Below the pieces are notes generated by a model. It did no database searches. It was not told the DNA's origin and worked only from the letters and a program-made list of their open reading frames with translations. Of a DNA stretch of 64,000 bases, positions 34,532 through 43,693 are shown in pieces. Source of the stretch: Massilia kyonggiensis (GTDB lineage: Bacteria; Pseudomonadota; Gammaproteobacteria; Burkholderiales; Burkholderiaceae_D); the NCBI RefSeq assembly GCF_024756235.1, contig NZ_JANUGY010000002.1, positions 372,001 to 436,000 of the forward strand, written 5' to 3'. Position 1 is the first letter of the stretch. Each line of letters opens with the position of its first letter. The position numbers and the translations under genes are program-made.

Positions 34532-36688
34532 TCATGAGTTGCGTTGGCGCGGGACGAGCAAGTGGCCGGCATCCCGCCCGAGCGCCCCATCGATCACGCC
34601 ATGGCACAGCGCGACCTGCTCCGCATCCTGTTGCAGCAGCCGCAGCCGGCGCTGCAGCGGCGCCCGGCCGCGCCAGGCCGCAACCCGGACCGTGCCGCCT
34701 TGGGACGCCGCGGGTTCCGGCTGCGCTGCCCCGAGCGTGCCGCGCAGCCGGGCGAACGCGTGCCCCAGCGTGGCCTCGACCTCCGCGCGCGGCAGGTTGT
34801 CCGCGTAGCGCTGCAGCAGCAGGCGCAGCGCGGCCATGTGCGCCATCAGCAGGTAGTTCTGCACCGTGAAGCGGTTCAGCTCGGCCGGTGCGCGCTGCTG
34901 GGCCGCCGGTTCGTCGAGCATGCGGCCCAGCGCCGCGCTGAGGTTCGCGAGGGCGTCCATGAAGCGCTTGCGCGCGATCCGGTAGCGGGCATCGTCGGGC
35001 GCGCGTTCCAGCAGCAGGTCCTCCGCGGCGTCGATGTAGCCGCGGTTCGCGTCGGTCACCGCGTCCACCAGCTCCGGCAGGTGCTGGTGTTCCCAGTTCG
35101 GCAGCACGTAGCTGAAGAACGATGCGATCAGCGCGCCGAGCAGCGTGTCGAGCAGGCGTTGCTCGATCGCGCCGGCGAAATGCGGCACGGTCAGGCCGAT
35201 CAGCAGCAGGGCCTGCACGCTGGCGGCGATCGCCGTGTAGCGGTATTTGATGGACAGGAAGGTCGGGCCGGCCGCCGTCGCGACGAACAGGACGCCGATC
35301 AGCGCGGCCGGCGCATGGACGAAGCGGAGGATCACGGCCGTGAGCACGCAGCCGATCAGCGTGCCGATCAGGCGGTCGGCGCGGCGCTGGCGCGTCATGC
35401 TGAACGTCGGCTTGAGGATCACGGCGATCGTCAGCGCCGTCCAGTAGCCGTGCGACGTGTACGGCAGCCATTCGGACGACAGCAGGCCTACCGAGATCGC
35501 CATCGCCACGCGCAGCGCAAACCGGAACGTGGGCGACGTCCAGCGCAGGTTGGCGACGAGGATGCCCAGGTTGTAGCGCTGCTGCGTGAGGAAGGGCGTC
35601 AGGTCGCTGCCCGGCGCCATGGGGAGTGTCCCACCGGTGGTCGCGCTGGCGGCGTGCAGCCGCGCGATCATCGCGATCATGTCGCGGATCTTGTTGGACG
35701 TGGCCCGCAGCACCGCCTGCGCATTGACGTCGTCGCTGTCGACCGGTGGCAGGCCGCGCAATGCCGCATCGAGCGCGGCCAGCTCGTCGCGGTAGTCGGT
35801 GCCGGCGTGCGACGGCCGGTTGCGCGTCATGGCGTAGGCCGCCGATTCGATGTCGCGCGCCGCCTTGCCGATCAGGTCGCCCAGCAGCGGCAGCACGGGG
35901 CCGTTGGCAAAGTGCTGGCGCAGCAGGGCGTAATCGGTGTGCGTCGACAGCACCAGTTCGTACAGGTCGAACATGGCGTAATGCACGCGCACGAGGACGG
36001 CCTCGTCTTCCCGCGGCTTGCCGCGCAGGACCAGGTCGCGCGATGCCTGCTGGCGCTCGGCCAGCACGCTTTGCTGGCGCACGAGCTTTTCCATCTGCGC
36101 GGGCAAGGGATTGGCCATGTCGTAGCAGCCCGCCTTGATGCCGGTATAGGCCGCCAGTTCGTACAGGGCTTCGGCCAGCACCTGCTGCTTGAGGCGCCGC
36201 CGCAGGCGCCACACGACGATCATCGCATACGTCATGTAGCCGGCCCCGCCCGCGAAGAACAGGGCGCCGTGGCGCAGTGCCTGCAGCGGCGTGGCGGCGT
36301 CGTCGCTCGACAGCATCATCACGAACAGCGCGACGAACTGCAGCGGCATCGCCTTGCGGCCGTACACGGTCATCATGCTGGCAAGGAAGGAGACGAGCAC
36401 GATGACGGTGCGCAGCAGCCATTGCACGGGAGAACACAGGCTGACGAGCAGCGCCACCAGCGAGCACGTCAGCACGCCGGCCAGCATCTCGTTGAACTTG
36501 TGGCGCAGCGGGCTGGGCAGATCCATCAGGCTCGTGCACAGCGCGCCCATCGCCACGGCCATCGCGGTCGGCAGGTCGGCGACGGCGTAGGTCAGGAACG
36601 TCAGGCCGACGACGCCCGTGGCGATGCGCAGGCCGGTGTAGAAATAATGACTGAAGAAGAGCGTGCGCGGCGCGAGGGCGTAATGCAT
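34532..36688 (-). CDS. FUSC family inner-membrane protein (YccS/YhfK-like)
   Basis: 718 residues: an N-terminal block of about six helices (YFYTGLRIATGVVGLTFLTYAV...), a cytoplasmic region rich in helices, a second membrane block (FRFALRVAMAISVGLLSSEWLPYTSHGYWTALTIAVILKP, given in part) and a C-terminal cytoplasmic helical domain. This is the FUSC layout seen in YccS/YhfK and in aromatic-acid efflux (AaeB-like) proteins; a pump or channel role is inferred. The start is taken at ATG 36688 (MHYALAPRTL); a TTG at 36706 is in frame. No membrane-fusion partner gene is adjacent. Confidence 0.85.
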   Translation of the reverse strand: MHYALAPRTLFFSHYFYTGLRIATGVVGLTFLTYAVADLPTAMAVAMGALCTSLMDLPSPLRHKFNEMLAGVLTCSLVALLVSLCSPVQWLLRTVIVLVSFLASMMTVYGRKAMPLQFVALFVMMLSSDDAATPLQALRHGALFFAGGAGYMTYAMIVVWRLRRRLKQQVLAEALYELAAYTGIKAGCYDMANPLPAQMEKLVRQQSVLAERQQASRDLVLRGKPREDEAVLVRVHYAMFDLYELVLSTHTDYALLRQHFANGPVLPLLGDLIGKAARDIESAAYAMTRNRPSHAGTDYRDELAALDAALRGLPPVDSDDVNAQAVLRATSNKIRDMIAMIARLHAASATTGGTLPMAPGSDLTPFLTQQRYNLGILVANLRWTSPTFRFALRVAMAISVGLLSSEWLPYTSHGYWTALTIAVILKPTFSMTRQRRADRLIGTLIGCVLTAVILRFVHAPAALIGVLFVATAAGPTFLSIKYRYTAIAASVQALLLIGLTVPHFAGAIEQRLLDTLLGALIASFFSYVLPNWEHQHLPELVDAVTDANRGYIDAAEDLLLERAPDDARYRIARKRFMDALANLSAALGRMLDEPAAQQRAPAELNRFTVQNYLLMAHMAALRLLLQRYADNLPRAEVEATLGHAFARLRGTLGAAQPEPAASQGGTVRVAAWRGRAPLQRRLRLLQQDAEQVALCHGVIDGALGRDAGHLLVPRQRNS

Positions 36689-36738
36689 GGGGGGACGCGG
36701 CAGCAATGGACGAGTCCATTATAGCGTCGCCGCCGTCC

Positions 36739-37401
36739 TTATGCCGCCATCAGGAAACTATACGCGGCATCGTTCGCGCACGCCTGCGCGCGCACGGCCA
36801 TCGGCTGCGTCCCGGTGAGCAGGTGCACCATTGCGGGCACGTCGAGCCCGTCGAGCGCCGCATGGAAACGGCGGATGAGTTCGCGGCACAGTTTTTCGTC
36901 CGGCGGCATGTCGCCTGCGGGCGCCCGCAGGCGGCGCCGCGCGCGCGACAGATATTGCCGGGCGTTCGCCGGCGTCGTCCCGAGCGCGGCCGCGATGTCG
37001 GCGTGGCGGCATTCGAACACGTCGAACAGGACGAGCGCCAGCCGCTCGGACGGCGACAGCCGGGCGAGCAGCCGGGCCAGCGCGTCGCCCACGTCCGCGC
37101 GCCGCAACAGCGCTTCGTCCGGCGGGGACGGGGGCGCGGCGGGCACGAGTTCCATGGCGGCGTGCGCGGCCTGCGGCTCGCGCGCGCGCCGCCGCAGGCG
37201 GTCGATCGACTGGTGCTGTACGACGGTCGTCAGCCAGGCCGCGGGCGTCGCCAGCGCGGCCCGGTCCGCGGCCTGCCATTTCAGGAAACAGTCCTGCACG
37301 ACGTCCTCGGCGTCCGCCGCGCTGCCGACGATGCGCAGGCTGAGCGCGATCAGGCGCGGACGCAGTTGTTCGAACACGTCGGTGTCGCTGGTGCATGCCA
37401 T
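36739..37401 (-). CDS. ECF41-type RNA polymerase sigma factor with shortened C-terminal extension
   Basis: 220 residues. Sigma region 2: [34 protein letters not shown]; then [24 protein letters not shown]; region 4: [44 protein letters not shown]. These are ECF41 (SigJ-like) features. ECF41 proteins carry a SnoaL/NTF2-like C-terminal domain of over 100 residues that modulates activity; here only about 45 residues remain ([20 protein letters not shown] to SFLMAA). The start at 37401 follows GAGGAGAAGC. No anti-sigma gene is adjacent, as is usual for this group. Its own promoter matches the ECF41 signature. Confidence 0.88.
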   Translation of the reverse strand: MACTSDTDVFEQLRPRLIALSLRIVGSAADAEDVVQDCFLKWQAADRAALATPAAWLTTVVQHQSIDRLRRRAREPQAAHAAMELVPAAPPSPPDEALLRRADVGDALARLLARLSPSERLALVLFDVFECRHADIAAALGTTPANARQYLSRARRRLRAPAGDMPPDEKLCRELIRRFHAALDGLDVPAMVHLLTGTQPMAVRAQACANDAAYSFLMAA

Positions 37402-37433
37402 CGTGCTTCTCCTCGCTGGTGGTGGTACCGCTT

Positions 37434-37460
37434 GACGCCCGGCGCGGCCCGGATGTGACA
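37434..37460 (-). promoter_or_regulatory. ECF41-type autoregulatory promoter (TGTCACA-N16-CGTC)
   Basis: On the minus strand, TGTCACA (37460-37454) is followed after 16 bases by CGTC (37437-37434), 32 bases before the sigma-factor start codon. This -35/-10 pair is the signature recognised by ECF41 sigma factors, so the gene probably transcribes itself. Confidence 0.7.
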
Positions 37461-37483
37461 CGCCGCCGGTATATTTTGTACGC

Positions 37484-37511
37484 CGTCACACGGCGCCCGG
37501 CCGCAAGCGTC
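37484..37511 (+). promoter_or_regulatory. ECF41-like promoter facing clpP (CGTCACA-N17-CGTC)
   Basis: On the plus strand, CGTCACA (37484-37490) and CGTC (37508-37511) are separated by 17 bases, 33 bases before the clpP start codon. It differs from the sigma-factor's own promoter by one base in the -35 and one base of spacing. It also overlaps a CGCCGT-CAC-ACGGCG inverted repeat (37481-37495). Confidence 0.5.
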
Positions 37512-37544
37512 ATGGGAGCACCTTCCACCACCGAAAGGACCACC

Positions 37545-38144
37545 ATGAATTTCGTCCCCACCGTCATCGAACAGACCGGCCGCGGCGAACGCGCCTTCGA
37601 CATCTATTCCTGCCTGCTGAAGGAGCGCGTCATCTTCCTCGTCGGCGAGGTGACGGAACAGTCGGCCAACCTGATCGTCGCGCAACTGCTGTTCCTCGAA
37701 TCGGACAATCCGGACAAGGACATCGCACTGTACATCAACTCGCCCGGCGGGTCCGTGTACGCCGGCATGGCCGTGTACGACACGATGCAGTTCATCCGCC
37801 CCGACGTGTCGACCCTGTGCACGGGCTTCGCCGCCAGCATGGGCTCGTTCCTGCTGGCGGCGGGCGCGCATGGCAAGCGCTATGCGCTGCCGAACGCCCG
37901 CATCATGATCCACCAGCCGCACGGCGGATCGCAGGGCGTCGCGGCCGACATCGACATCCAGGCGCGCGAAATGCTGTACCAGCGCCACCGCCTGAACACG
38001 ATCCTCGCGGAACGTACGGGGCAGACGCTGGCGCGCATCGAGAAGGACACGGACCGCGACCGCTACATGTCCGCCGGCGAGGGCGTCGAGTATGGCCTCA
38101 TCGACCGCGTACTGGATGTCCGCGGCGGCGTCGCGCCTTTATGA
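37545..38144 (+). CDS. clpP: ATP-dependent Clp protease proteolytic subunit, paralogue
   Basis: 199 residues, full length. The catalytic triad is complete: Ser98 (GFAASMGSF), His123 (MIHQPHGG) and Asp172 (KDTDRDRYM). ClpP forms a tetradecameric barrel fed by ClpX or ClpA in the cytoplasm. It lacks the usual tig-clpP-clpX-lon neighbourhood and instead sits divergent from an ECF sigma factor, so it is probably a second, condition-specific ClpP. The start [10 protein letters not shown] follows GAAAGGACCACC. An ECF41-like promoter sequence lies upstream. Confidence 0.92.
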   Translation: MNFVPTVIEQTGRGERAFDIYSCLLKERVIFLVGEVTEQSANLIVAQLLFLESDNPDKDIALYINSPGGSVYAGMAVYDTMQFIRPDVSTLCTGFAASMGSFLLAAGAHGKRYALPNARIMIHQPHGGSQGVAADIDIQAREMLYQRHRLNTILAERTGQTLARIEKDTDRDRYMSAGEGVEYGLIDRVLDVRGGVAPL

Positions 38145-38259
38145 AAATCACCAAGTCGCTGAACAATTTATCGCAGTCATGGTTACACCCCCGTGTGCGC
38201 GCAAACCCGTCGGCTATGTTTCGAAGATTCTTGCGGTTCGACCTGGAGGAGACAGGCCG

Positions 38260-38334
38260 ATGCGGGAATCGACGCCTGCCCAGAAACAGGCGTTGTCTTA
38301 CTTCAGATGCATAACAAATCTTAGGAGGCATTAC
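38260..38334 (+). promoter_or_regulatory. Upstream in-frame start and hairpin in the GH74 leader
   Basis: An ATG at 38260, preceded by GGAGGAG, is open and in frame with the GH74 gene and would add 25 residues (MRESTPAQKQ...) ahead of the signal peptide. Inside it lies a seven-base hairpin, ACGCCTG/CAGGCGT (38272-38293). The main start at 38335 has its own TTAGGAGG. This may be a translated leader or a terminator for clpP; the rest of the 190-base gap shows nothing else. Confidence 0.35.
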
Positions 38335-40464
38335 ATGAAGTTGATCAATGCAACACTGCTCGCGGCGGCCGCGCTGGCCGTCCAGCAGCCGGCTGTGGCT
38401 TATTCATGGGGGAATGTGGGCATCGGCGGCGGCGGGTTCGTGTCGGCCGTCATTCCCAGCAAGACGGAAGCCAACGTCGTGTACGCACGCACGGACGTCG
38501 GCGGCGCCTACCGGTGGGACAACGCCAGCGGCCGCTGGGTGTCGATGCTGGACTGGGTGGCGGAAGACCAGGTCGGCTTCCTCGGCGTCGAATCGCTCGC
38601 GGTCGACCCGAAGAACGCGGCCAATGTCTACATGACGGTCGGGATCAGTTATTTCAACAACGGCAAGACCGCGGTGCTGCGCTCGTCCGATTACGGCAGG
38701 ACGTTCGCCGTCGCCGACGTGACGAGCCAGTTCAAGGCGGACGGCAACGGCATGGGGCGCCAGAACGGCGAACGGCTCGTCGTCGATCCGGGCTCGAGCA
38801 ACGTGCTGTACGCCGGCACGCGCCAGAGCGGGCTGTTCAAGAGCACGAACTATGGCGCGAGCTGGGCGAGGGTGACGGCACTGAACGTGACGACGACGCC
38901 CAACGGCAACGGCATCAGCCTCGTCCTGGCCGATCCGTCCAGCGTGTCGGGCGGCGTGGCGCAGCGGCTGCTGGTCGGCGTCTCGCGCTACGGCTCGGCG
39001 GGCGCGAACCTGTACCGCAGCGACAACGGCGGCGCGTCGTTTTCCGCCATCTCCGGCAGCCCGTCCGGCTTGATGCCGCAGCGTGCCGCGTTCGACGGCG
39101 CCGGCAACGTGTACATCACGTATGCGAACGGTGCCGGCCCGCACGGCAACAGCTCGGGCTCGGAGCCGATGAACAGCGGCCAGATCTGGCGTTACACGAT
39201 CTCGAACGGCGCGTGGACCAACGTCACGCCGTCCGGCGTCAACGCGGCGTTCAGCGGCATCAGCGTGGACCCGGTCAATGCGCAGCGGCTGGTCGCGTCG
39301 ACCGTCAACCAGTACATGCAGCAGGGCGACAGCTGGGGCGACCACATCTACATCTCGACCAACGGCGGCGCCAGCTGGACCGACGTGATCAACCGCGGCT
39401 TCGTCCGCGACAATGGCGGCGTCAACTGGATCAACGGCAAGGCGATCCATTGGGCCGGCGTGGCCGTGTTCGATCCGTTCAACAACAAGGCCGTGTGGGT
39501 GACGTCGGGCAACGGCATCTTCAAGACGGCCAATATCGACGCCGTCCCGACCACGTGGACGTTCACCGTCAAGGGTCTGGAAGAAACGGTGCCGTTGAAC
39601 ATCAACAGCATCCCGGGCGGCCCCGTGCTGTCCGCCATCGGCGATTACGACGGCTTCCTGCACTACAACATCGACACCTACACGAATCCGCAGTATTCGC
39701 CGACGATGGGCACGACCACGGGCCTGGCGGTCGCGGACGCGAACAAGAGCCTCGCGGTGCGGGTCGGGAACAAGATGTACACGTCGGCCAATGGCGGCGT
39801 GAACTGGAACCAGACCAATATGAACGGCACCTACGGCCAGGTGGCATTGTCGGCCAGTGGCACGGTCCTGTTGCACAACCCATCCAATTCGTCGACCATG
39901 TATCGTTCCACGAACATGGGCGCGAGCTGGTCGACGGTGGGCGGCCTCAGCGTCAACAATGCGCGCCCGGTTGCGGATCCGGCCAATGCCAGCAAGTTTT
40001 ACGTGTACAACCCGGCCGACGGCAGCTTCATGATCAGCACGGACAGCGGTGCGTCGTTCTGGAAGTTCAACACGCTGGGCACCTGGGGCAGCGACGTGAT
40101 CCGCGCCGCGCCTGGCCGCGAAGGCGATATCTGGGTGCCGCTGAACTGGGGCGGGCTGGCCCGGACCACGAGCTCGGGCTGGCAGTTCAGCAATATCCCG
40201 AACGTCACGTATTGCGGCGCGGTCGGCTTCGGCAAGGCCGCGGCGGGCGCGTCGTATCCGACCGTGTTCATCTGGGGCACCATCGGCGGCGTGACCGGCG
40301 TGTACCGGTCCACCGACGCGGGCCAGAGCTGGACCCGCATCAACGACAATGCGCACCAGTACGGCGGGCCGGGCAACGGCCATTTCGTCGTCGGTGACAT
40401 GAACACGTTCGGCGTGGTCTACATGAGCACGGCGGGACGGGGTATCGTCGTCGGCAAACCCTGA
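38335..40464 (+). CDS. GH74 xyloglucanase (endo- or oligosaccharide-specific)
   Basis: 709 residues, secreted (leader to AVA-YS). Two seven-bladed propeller domains are built from repeated sialidase-like/BNR units (SxDGGxxW variants such as STNYGASWARV, STNGGASWTDV, STDAGQSWTRI). The catalytic acids of GH74 fit Asp54 (YARTDVGGAYRW) and Asp437/439 (IGDYDGFLH). Cleaves the beta-1,4-glucan backbone of xyloglucan, outside the cell or in the periplasm. TTAGGAGG precedes the start. There is no C-terminal carbohydrate-binding module. It stands alone but fits the plant cell-wall degradation theme. Confidence 0.9.
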   Translation: MKLINATLLAAAALAVQQPAVAYSWGNVGIGGGGFVSAVIPSKTEANVVYARTDVGGAYRWDNASGRWVSMLDWVAEDQVGFLGVESLAVDPKNAANVYMTVGISYFNNGKTAVLRSSDYGRTFAVADVTSQFKADGNGMGRQNGERLVVDPGSSNVLYAGTRQSGLFKSTNYGASWARVTALNVTTTPNGNGISLVLADPSSVSGGVAQRLLVGVSRYGSAGANLYRSDNGGASFSAISGSPSGLMPQRAAFDGAGNVYITYANGAGPHGNSSGSEPMNSGQIWRYTISNGAWTNVTPSGVNAAFSGISVDPVNAQRLVASTVNQYMQQGDSWGDHIYISTNGGASWTDVINRGFVRDNGGVNWINGKAIHWAGVAVFDPFNNKAVWVTSGNGIFKTANIDAVPTTWTFTVKGLEETVPLNINSIPGGPVLSAIGDYDGFLHYNIDTYTNPQYSPTMGTTTGLAVADANKSLAVRVGNKMYTSANGGVNWNQTNMNGTYGQVALSASGTVLLHNPSNSSTMYRSTNMGASWSTVGGLSVNNARPVADPANASKFYVYNPADGSFMISTDSGASFWKFNTLGTWGSDVIRAAPGREGDIWVPLNWGGLARTTSSGWQFSNIPNVTYCGAVGFGKAAAGASYPTVFIWGTIGGVTGVYRSTDAGQSWTRINDNAHQYGGPGNGHFVVGDMNTFGVVYMSTAGRGIVVGKP

Positions 40465-40551
40465 GTTTCCTGACCTGCCGTTGCGTTGTGAACACGCTTC
40501 TTGTCAGAATAGATTGTTTCCGTATGGAACTGTGCGAATCTGGCCGGAAGC

Positions 40552-41872
40552 GTGTTCCACCGATTCCTTCGAGCCGTGCAACCTTCCCATGACCCCCATC
40601 GACCGGTTGCCGGCCTCGACCTGAACGACGCGCTGCTCGTCGGCGCGCTCGTCTTCACCTGTTCCATCTTCGGCATCTACACGGCGCCCCCGGGCGTGCT
40701 GGCCGCGTTCTGGCCCACGAACGCCGTCCTCGTCGGGCTGCTGCTGCGGCGCGCCCATCCGCCGAAAACGGCGCACTGGCTGGCCGCCATCGCCGGCTAC
40801 GTCGTCGCCGACCTCGTCATGCAGCACGGCTGGCCCAAGACCGTCATGCTCACGACGACCAACCTGATGGGCGTGTCGGTCTGTCATGCCCTGCTGAAAC
40901 GGATGAGCGACGACATGCGCGGCCTGCGCCATCCGCGCGTACGGCTTTCTGTTCTGGTTCTCGACGGAGCTCGTCAACTACATCGCGATCCTGCCCGTGC
41001 TGCTGACGATGCCGGACCTGGCGCGTCGCCTGGCGGGCCGTACGCGCCGCAACGACGCGGCCGGCTGGCGCATCGGCCATCTCGCACCGCTGGCCGCGTT
41101 CGCGGGCAGCCTGTGGCTGGAGACGCAGCTGGGCGGGCCCGGTGTGATCTCCTTCCCGATTCCCGCCATGCTGTGGTGCGCGCTGACGTACAGCCTGTTC
41201 GCCACGGCCGGCATCACCTTGCTGTTCTCGATGTGGACCTTGCTCGCGATCGCCAGCGGCACGCTCGCGATCGGCGCCGCCGTGGATACGCCGCAAGCCA
41301 TCATGTCGCTGCGCGTCGGCGTGACCCTGACGGCGCTGGCCCCGCTGGCCGTCGCGAGCGTGATGGTGGCGCGCAACGAGTTGCTGGCGCGGCTGCAGCA
41401 CGCGGCGTCGCACGATCCGCTCACGCAGGTGCTCAACCGGGGCGGCTTCATGGCGCGCGCGGAGAGAGTGCAGGCAGCGGCCGTGCTGATGATGGATATC
41501 GATTTTTTCAAGAAGGTCAACGACACCCACGGCCACGCGGCCGGTGACGAGGTGCTGATCCATTTCGCGCGCGTCGCGGCGGGCTGTCTGCGCGCGGGCG
41601 ATGTGCTGGGCCGCCTGGGCGGCGAGGAGTTCGCCGTGCTGCTGCCGGATTGCGCGCCGGACGACGCACGCGTCATCGCGCAGCGCATCTGCGACGCGTT
41701 CGCGGCGCAGCCGGTGGACGTGAATGGCGGCGTGCGCCTGCACGCCACCGTCAGCATCGGCCTGGGCTGCCGGGACGCCCCGGACACGCCCATCGGCACG
41801 TTGCTGTCGCAGGCCGACGCGGCGCTGTACAGCGCCAAGCACGCCGGCCGCAACCGCGTCGTCCTGGCTTAG
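40552..41872 (+). pseudogene. Membrane-bound diguanylate cyclase (GGDEF), frameshifted
   Basis: A MASE1-like membrane domain followed by GGDEF, split between two frames. The first frame starts at GTG 40552 (MFHRFLRAVQ) and gives helices such as LNDALLVGALVFTCSIFGIYT up to GLRHPR near 40938; the reading then continues two frames over as AYGFLFWFSTELVNYIAILPVL and on to 41872. The break is at a CCGCGCG run (40933-40939) and is explained by loss of one CG dinucleotide or gain of one base. The catalytic motif GGEEF is intact in the second frame. A genuine mutation would cut the protein at about 130 residues; sequencing or assembly error is possible. Confidence 0.8.
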
Positions 41873-43314
41873 ACGCCCACCATCGAGATGGCCTTCGTGT
41901 TGAGGTAGGCTTCCAGCGCTTCCGGACCGCCTTCGGAACCGTAGCCGGAATCCTTGACGCCGCCGAACGGCAGCTCGGCGCTCGGCGTGGCCGGCTGGTT
42001 AATCCACAGCATGCCCACTTCCACGCGATTCGTCAGCAGGTGCGCGTTCTTGATCGAGCGCGTGAACGCGTAGCCGGCCAGGCCGTACGGCAGGCGGTTC
42101 GCTTCCGCGATCGCATCTTCGAGGCTGTCGAAGCCGCGGATGCCGGCGACGGGGCCGAACGGCTCGTCGTTGAAGATCGACGCTTCCAGCGGCACGTCCG
42201 CGAGGATGGTCGGCGCGAAGAAGTTGCCGGCGTCGCCCACGCGCTTGCCGCCCGTCGCGACGATCGCGCCTTTTGCCTGCGCATCCTCGACGACCTTCGT
42301 CATCGCGGCCACGCGGCGCGCGTTGGCGAGAGGACCGAGCGTGGTGCCCTCAAGCAGGCCGTCGCCCAGTTTCAGGCCTTCCGCATGCTTGACGAACGCG
42401 CGCGTAAACTCGTCCTTGATCGCGTTGTGCACGAGGAAGCGGGTCGGCGAGATGCAGACCTGGCCCGCGTTGCGGAACTTGGCCGCGCCCGCGGCCTTGA
42501 CGGCCAGCGTCACGTCCGCGTCTTCGGCGACGATCACCGGCGCATGGCCGCCCAGTTCCATCGTCACGCGCTTCATGTGCGCGCCGGCCAGCGCGGCCAG
42601 CTGCTTGCCGACCGGCGTGGAACCCGTGAACGTGACCTTGCGGATGACCGGGTGCGGGATCAGGTAGCCCGAGATCTCGGCCGGATCGCCGAACACGAGG
42701 CCCACGACGCCTGCCGGCACGCCCGCGTCGACAAAGCACTGGAACAGCGCGGCGGGGGAGGCCGGGGTCTCTTCCGGCGCCTTGCACAGGAACGAGCAGC
42801 CGGTAGCCAGCGCGGCGGCCAGCTTGCGCACGACCTGGTTGATCGGGAAGTTCCACGGCGTGAAGGCGGCGACGGGGCCGACCGGTTCCTTCAGCACGAG
42901 CTGCTGCGCCTGCGGGTTACGGGCCGGCACGATGCGGCCGTACACGCGCATGCCTTCGGCCGCGAACCAGTCGATGATCTCGGCGCCGGCCATGGCTTCC
43001 ATCTTCGCTTCGGCCAGCGGCTTGCCCTGTTCCTGGGTCAGCAGGCGGGCGATGCTGTCGGCGCGTTCGCGCAGCAGGCTGGCGGCGCGGCGCATCGTCG
43101 CGGCGCGCTCGGCGGCGGGCACGAAACGCCATGTCTCGAAGCCCTGCTGGGCGGCGGCCAGGGCGCGGTCCAGGTCGGCGATGGTTGCGTGCGCGACGGT
43201 GCCGATCGACTGGCCCGTGGCCGGGTTCACGACAGGGATCGTCTTGCCGCCGGCGGCGTCGACCCATTCGTTGGCGATCAGGAGGCGGGTGTCGGGATAG
43301 CTGGAGGTGGTCAT
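41869..43314 (-). CDS. NAD(P)-dependent semialdehyde dehydrogenase (succinate or 2-oxoglutarate semialdehyde)
   Basis: 481 residues of the aldehyde dehydrogenase superfamily. [22 protein letters not shown] is the cofactor-binding start, [11 protein letters not shown] follows, the catalytic Glu lies in MELGGHAP and the catalytic Cys in [11 protein letters not shown]. Closest in style to succinate-semialdehyde dehydrogenases and to 2,5-dioxopentanoate dehydrogenases, which oxidise the product of KdgD. The latter would complete the galactarate pathway whose other genes lie 11 kb away; this link is inferred. AGAGGACCC precedes the ATG. Convergent with the frameshifted cyclase, overlapping by four bases. 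Confidence 0.87.
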   Translation of the reverse strand: MTTSSYPDTRLLIANEWVDAAGGKTIPVVNPATGQSIGTVAHATIADLDRALAAAQQGFETWRFVPAAERAATMRRAASLLRERADSIARLLTQEQGKPLAEAKMEAMAGAEIIDWFAAEGMRVYGRIVPARNPQAQQLVLKEPVGPVAAFTPWNFPINQVVRKLAAALATGCSFLCKAPEETPASPAALFQCFVDAGVPAGVVGLVFGDPAEISGYLIPHPVIRKVTFTGSTPVGKQLAALAGAHMKRVTMELGGHAPVIVAEDADVTLAVKAAGAAKFRNAGQVCISPTRFLVHNAIKDEFTRAFVKHAEGLKLGDGLLEGTTLGPLANARRVAAMTKVVEDAQAKGAIVATGGKRVGDAGNFFAPTILADVPLEASIFNDEPFGPVAGIRGFDSLEDAIAEANRLPYGLAGYAFTRSIKNAHLLTNRVEVGMLWINQPATPSAELPFGGVKDSGYGSEGGPEALEAYLNTKAISMVGV

Positions 43315-43445
43315 GGGTCCTCTATGAGTTATCGGATGCAGAGAACGCAATGATCGCACCGCTGCGGATTGTTTGCTTAACACCGTGTGAAACCGGTGTG
43401 AGTGTTTGCCAGGCGAAACCGGAAGTTTGTTAACGCAACCATTTA

Positions 43446-43688
43446 ATGGGCGTTCTAACTATCCGGACCGTGGCGGAGAACAACCGCGCCAACCCGGGCT
43501 ATGTGGAACCGTACGGGCAGGTCGACCTGTCGATCGGCTACAACGTCAACCAGAACCTGAGCCAGTCGCTGGAGGCGATCAACCTGACCGACGCGCACCA
43601 GCGCCAGCACGGCCGCACCGACATGCAGGTCCTGTCGGTCACGACGGGCGGTCCGCGCTACATGCTGGGCGCGCGCTACAAGTTCTGA
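43446..43688 (+). pseudogene. C-terminal remnant of a TonB-dependent receptor
   Basis: Eighty codons whose product matches only the last strands of an outer-membrane TonB-dependent receptor: GYVEPYGQVDLSIGYNVNQN, LEAINLTDAHQRQHGRTDMQV, GGPRYMLGARYKF with the terminal Phe needed for membrane insertion. A full receptor has 700-1000 residues; the plug, most of the barrel and a signal peptide are missing. A stop codon lies 15 bases before the first ATG. It is a deletion remnant, not a small gene. The 130 bases before it hold only a six-base hairpin (ACACCG/CGGTGT, 43380-43399). Confidence 0.8.
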
Positions 43689-43693
43689 CGCCG

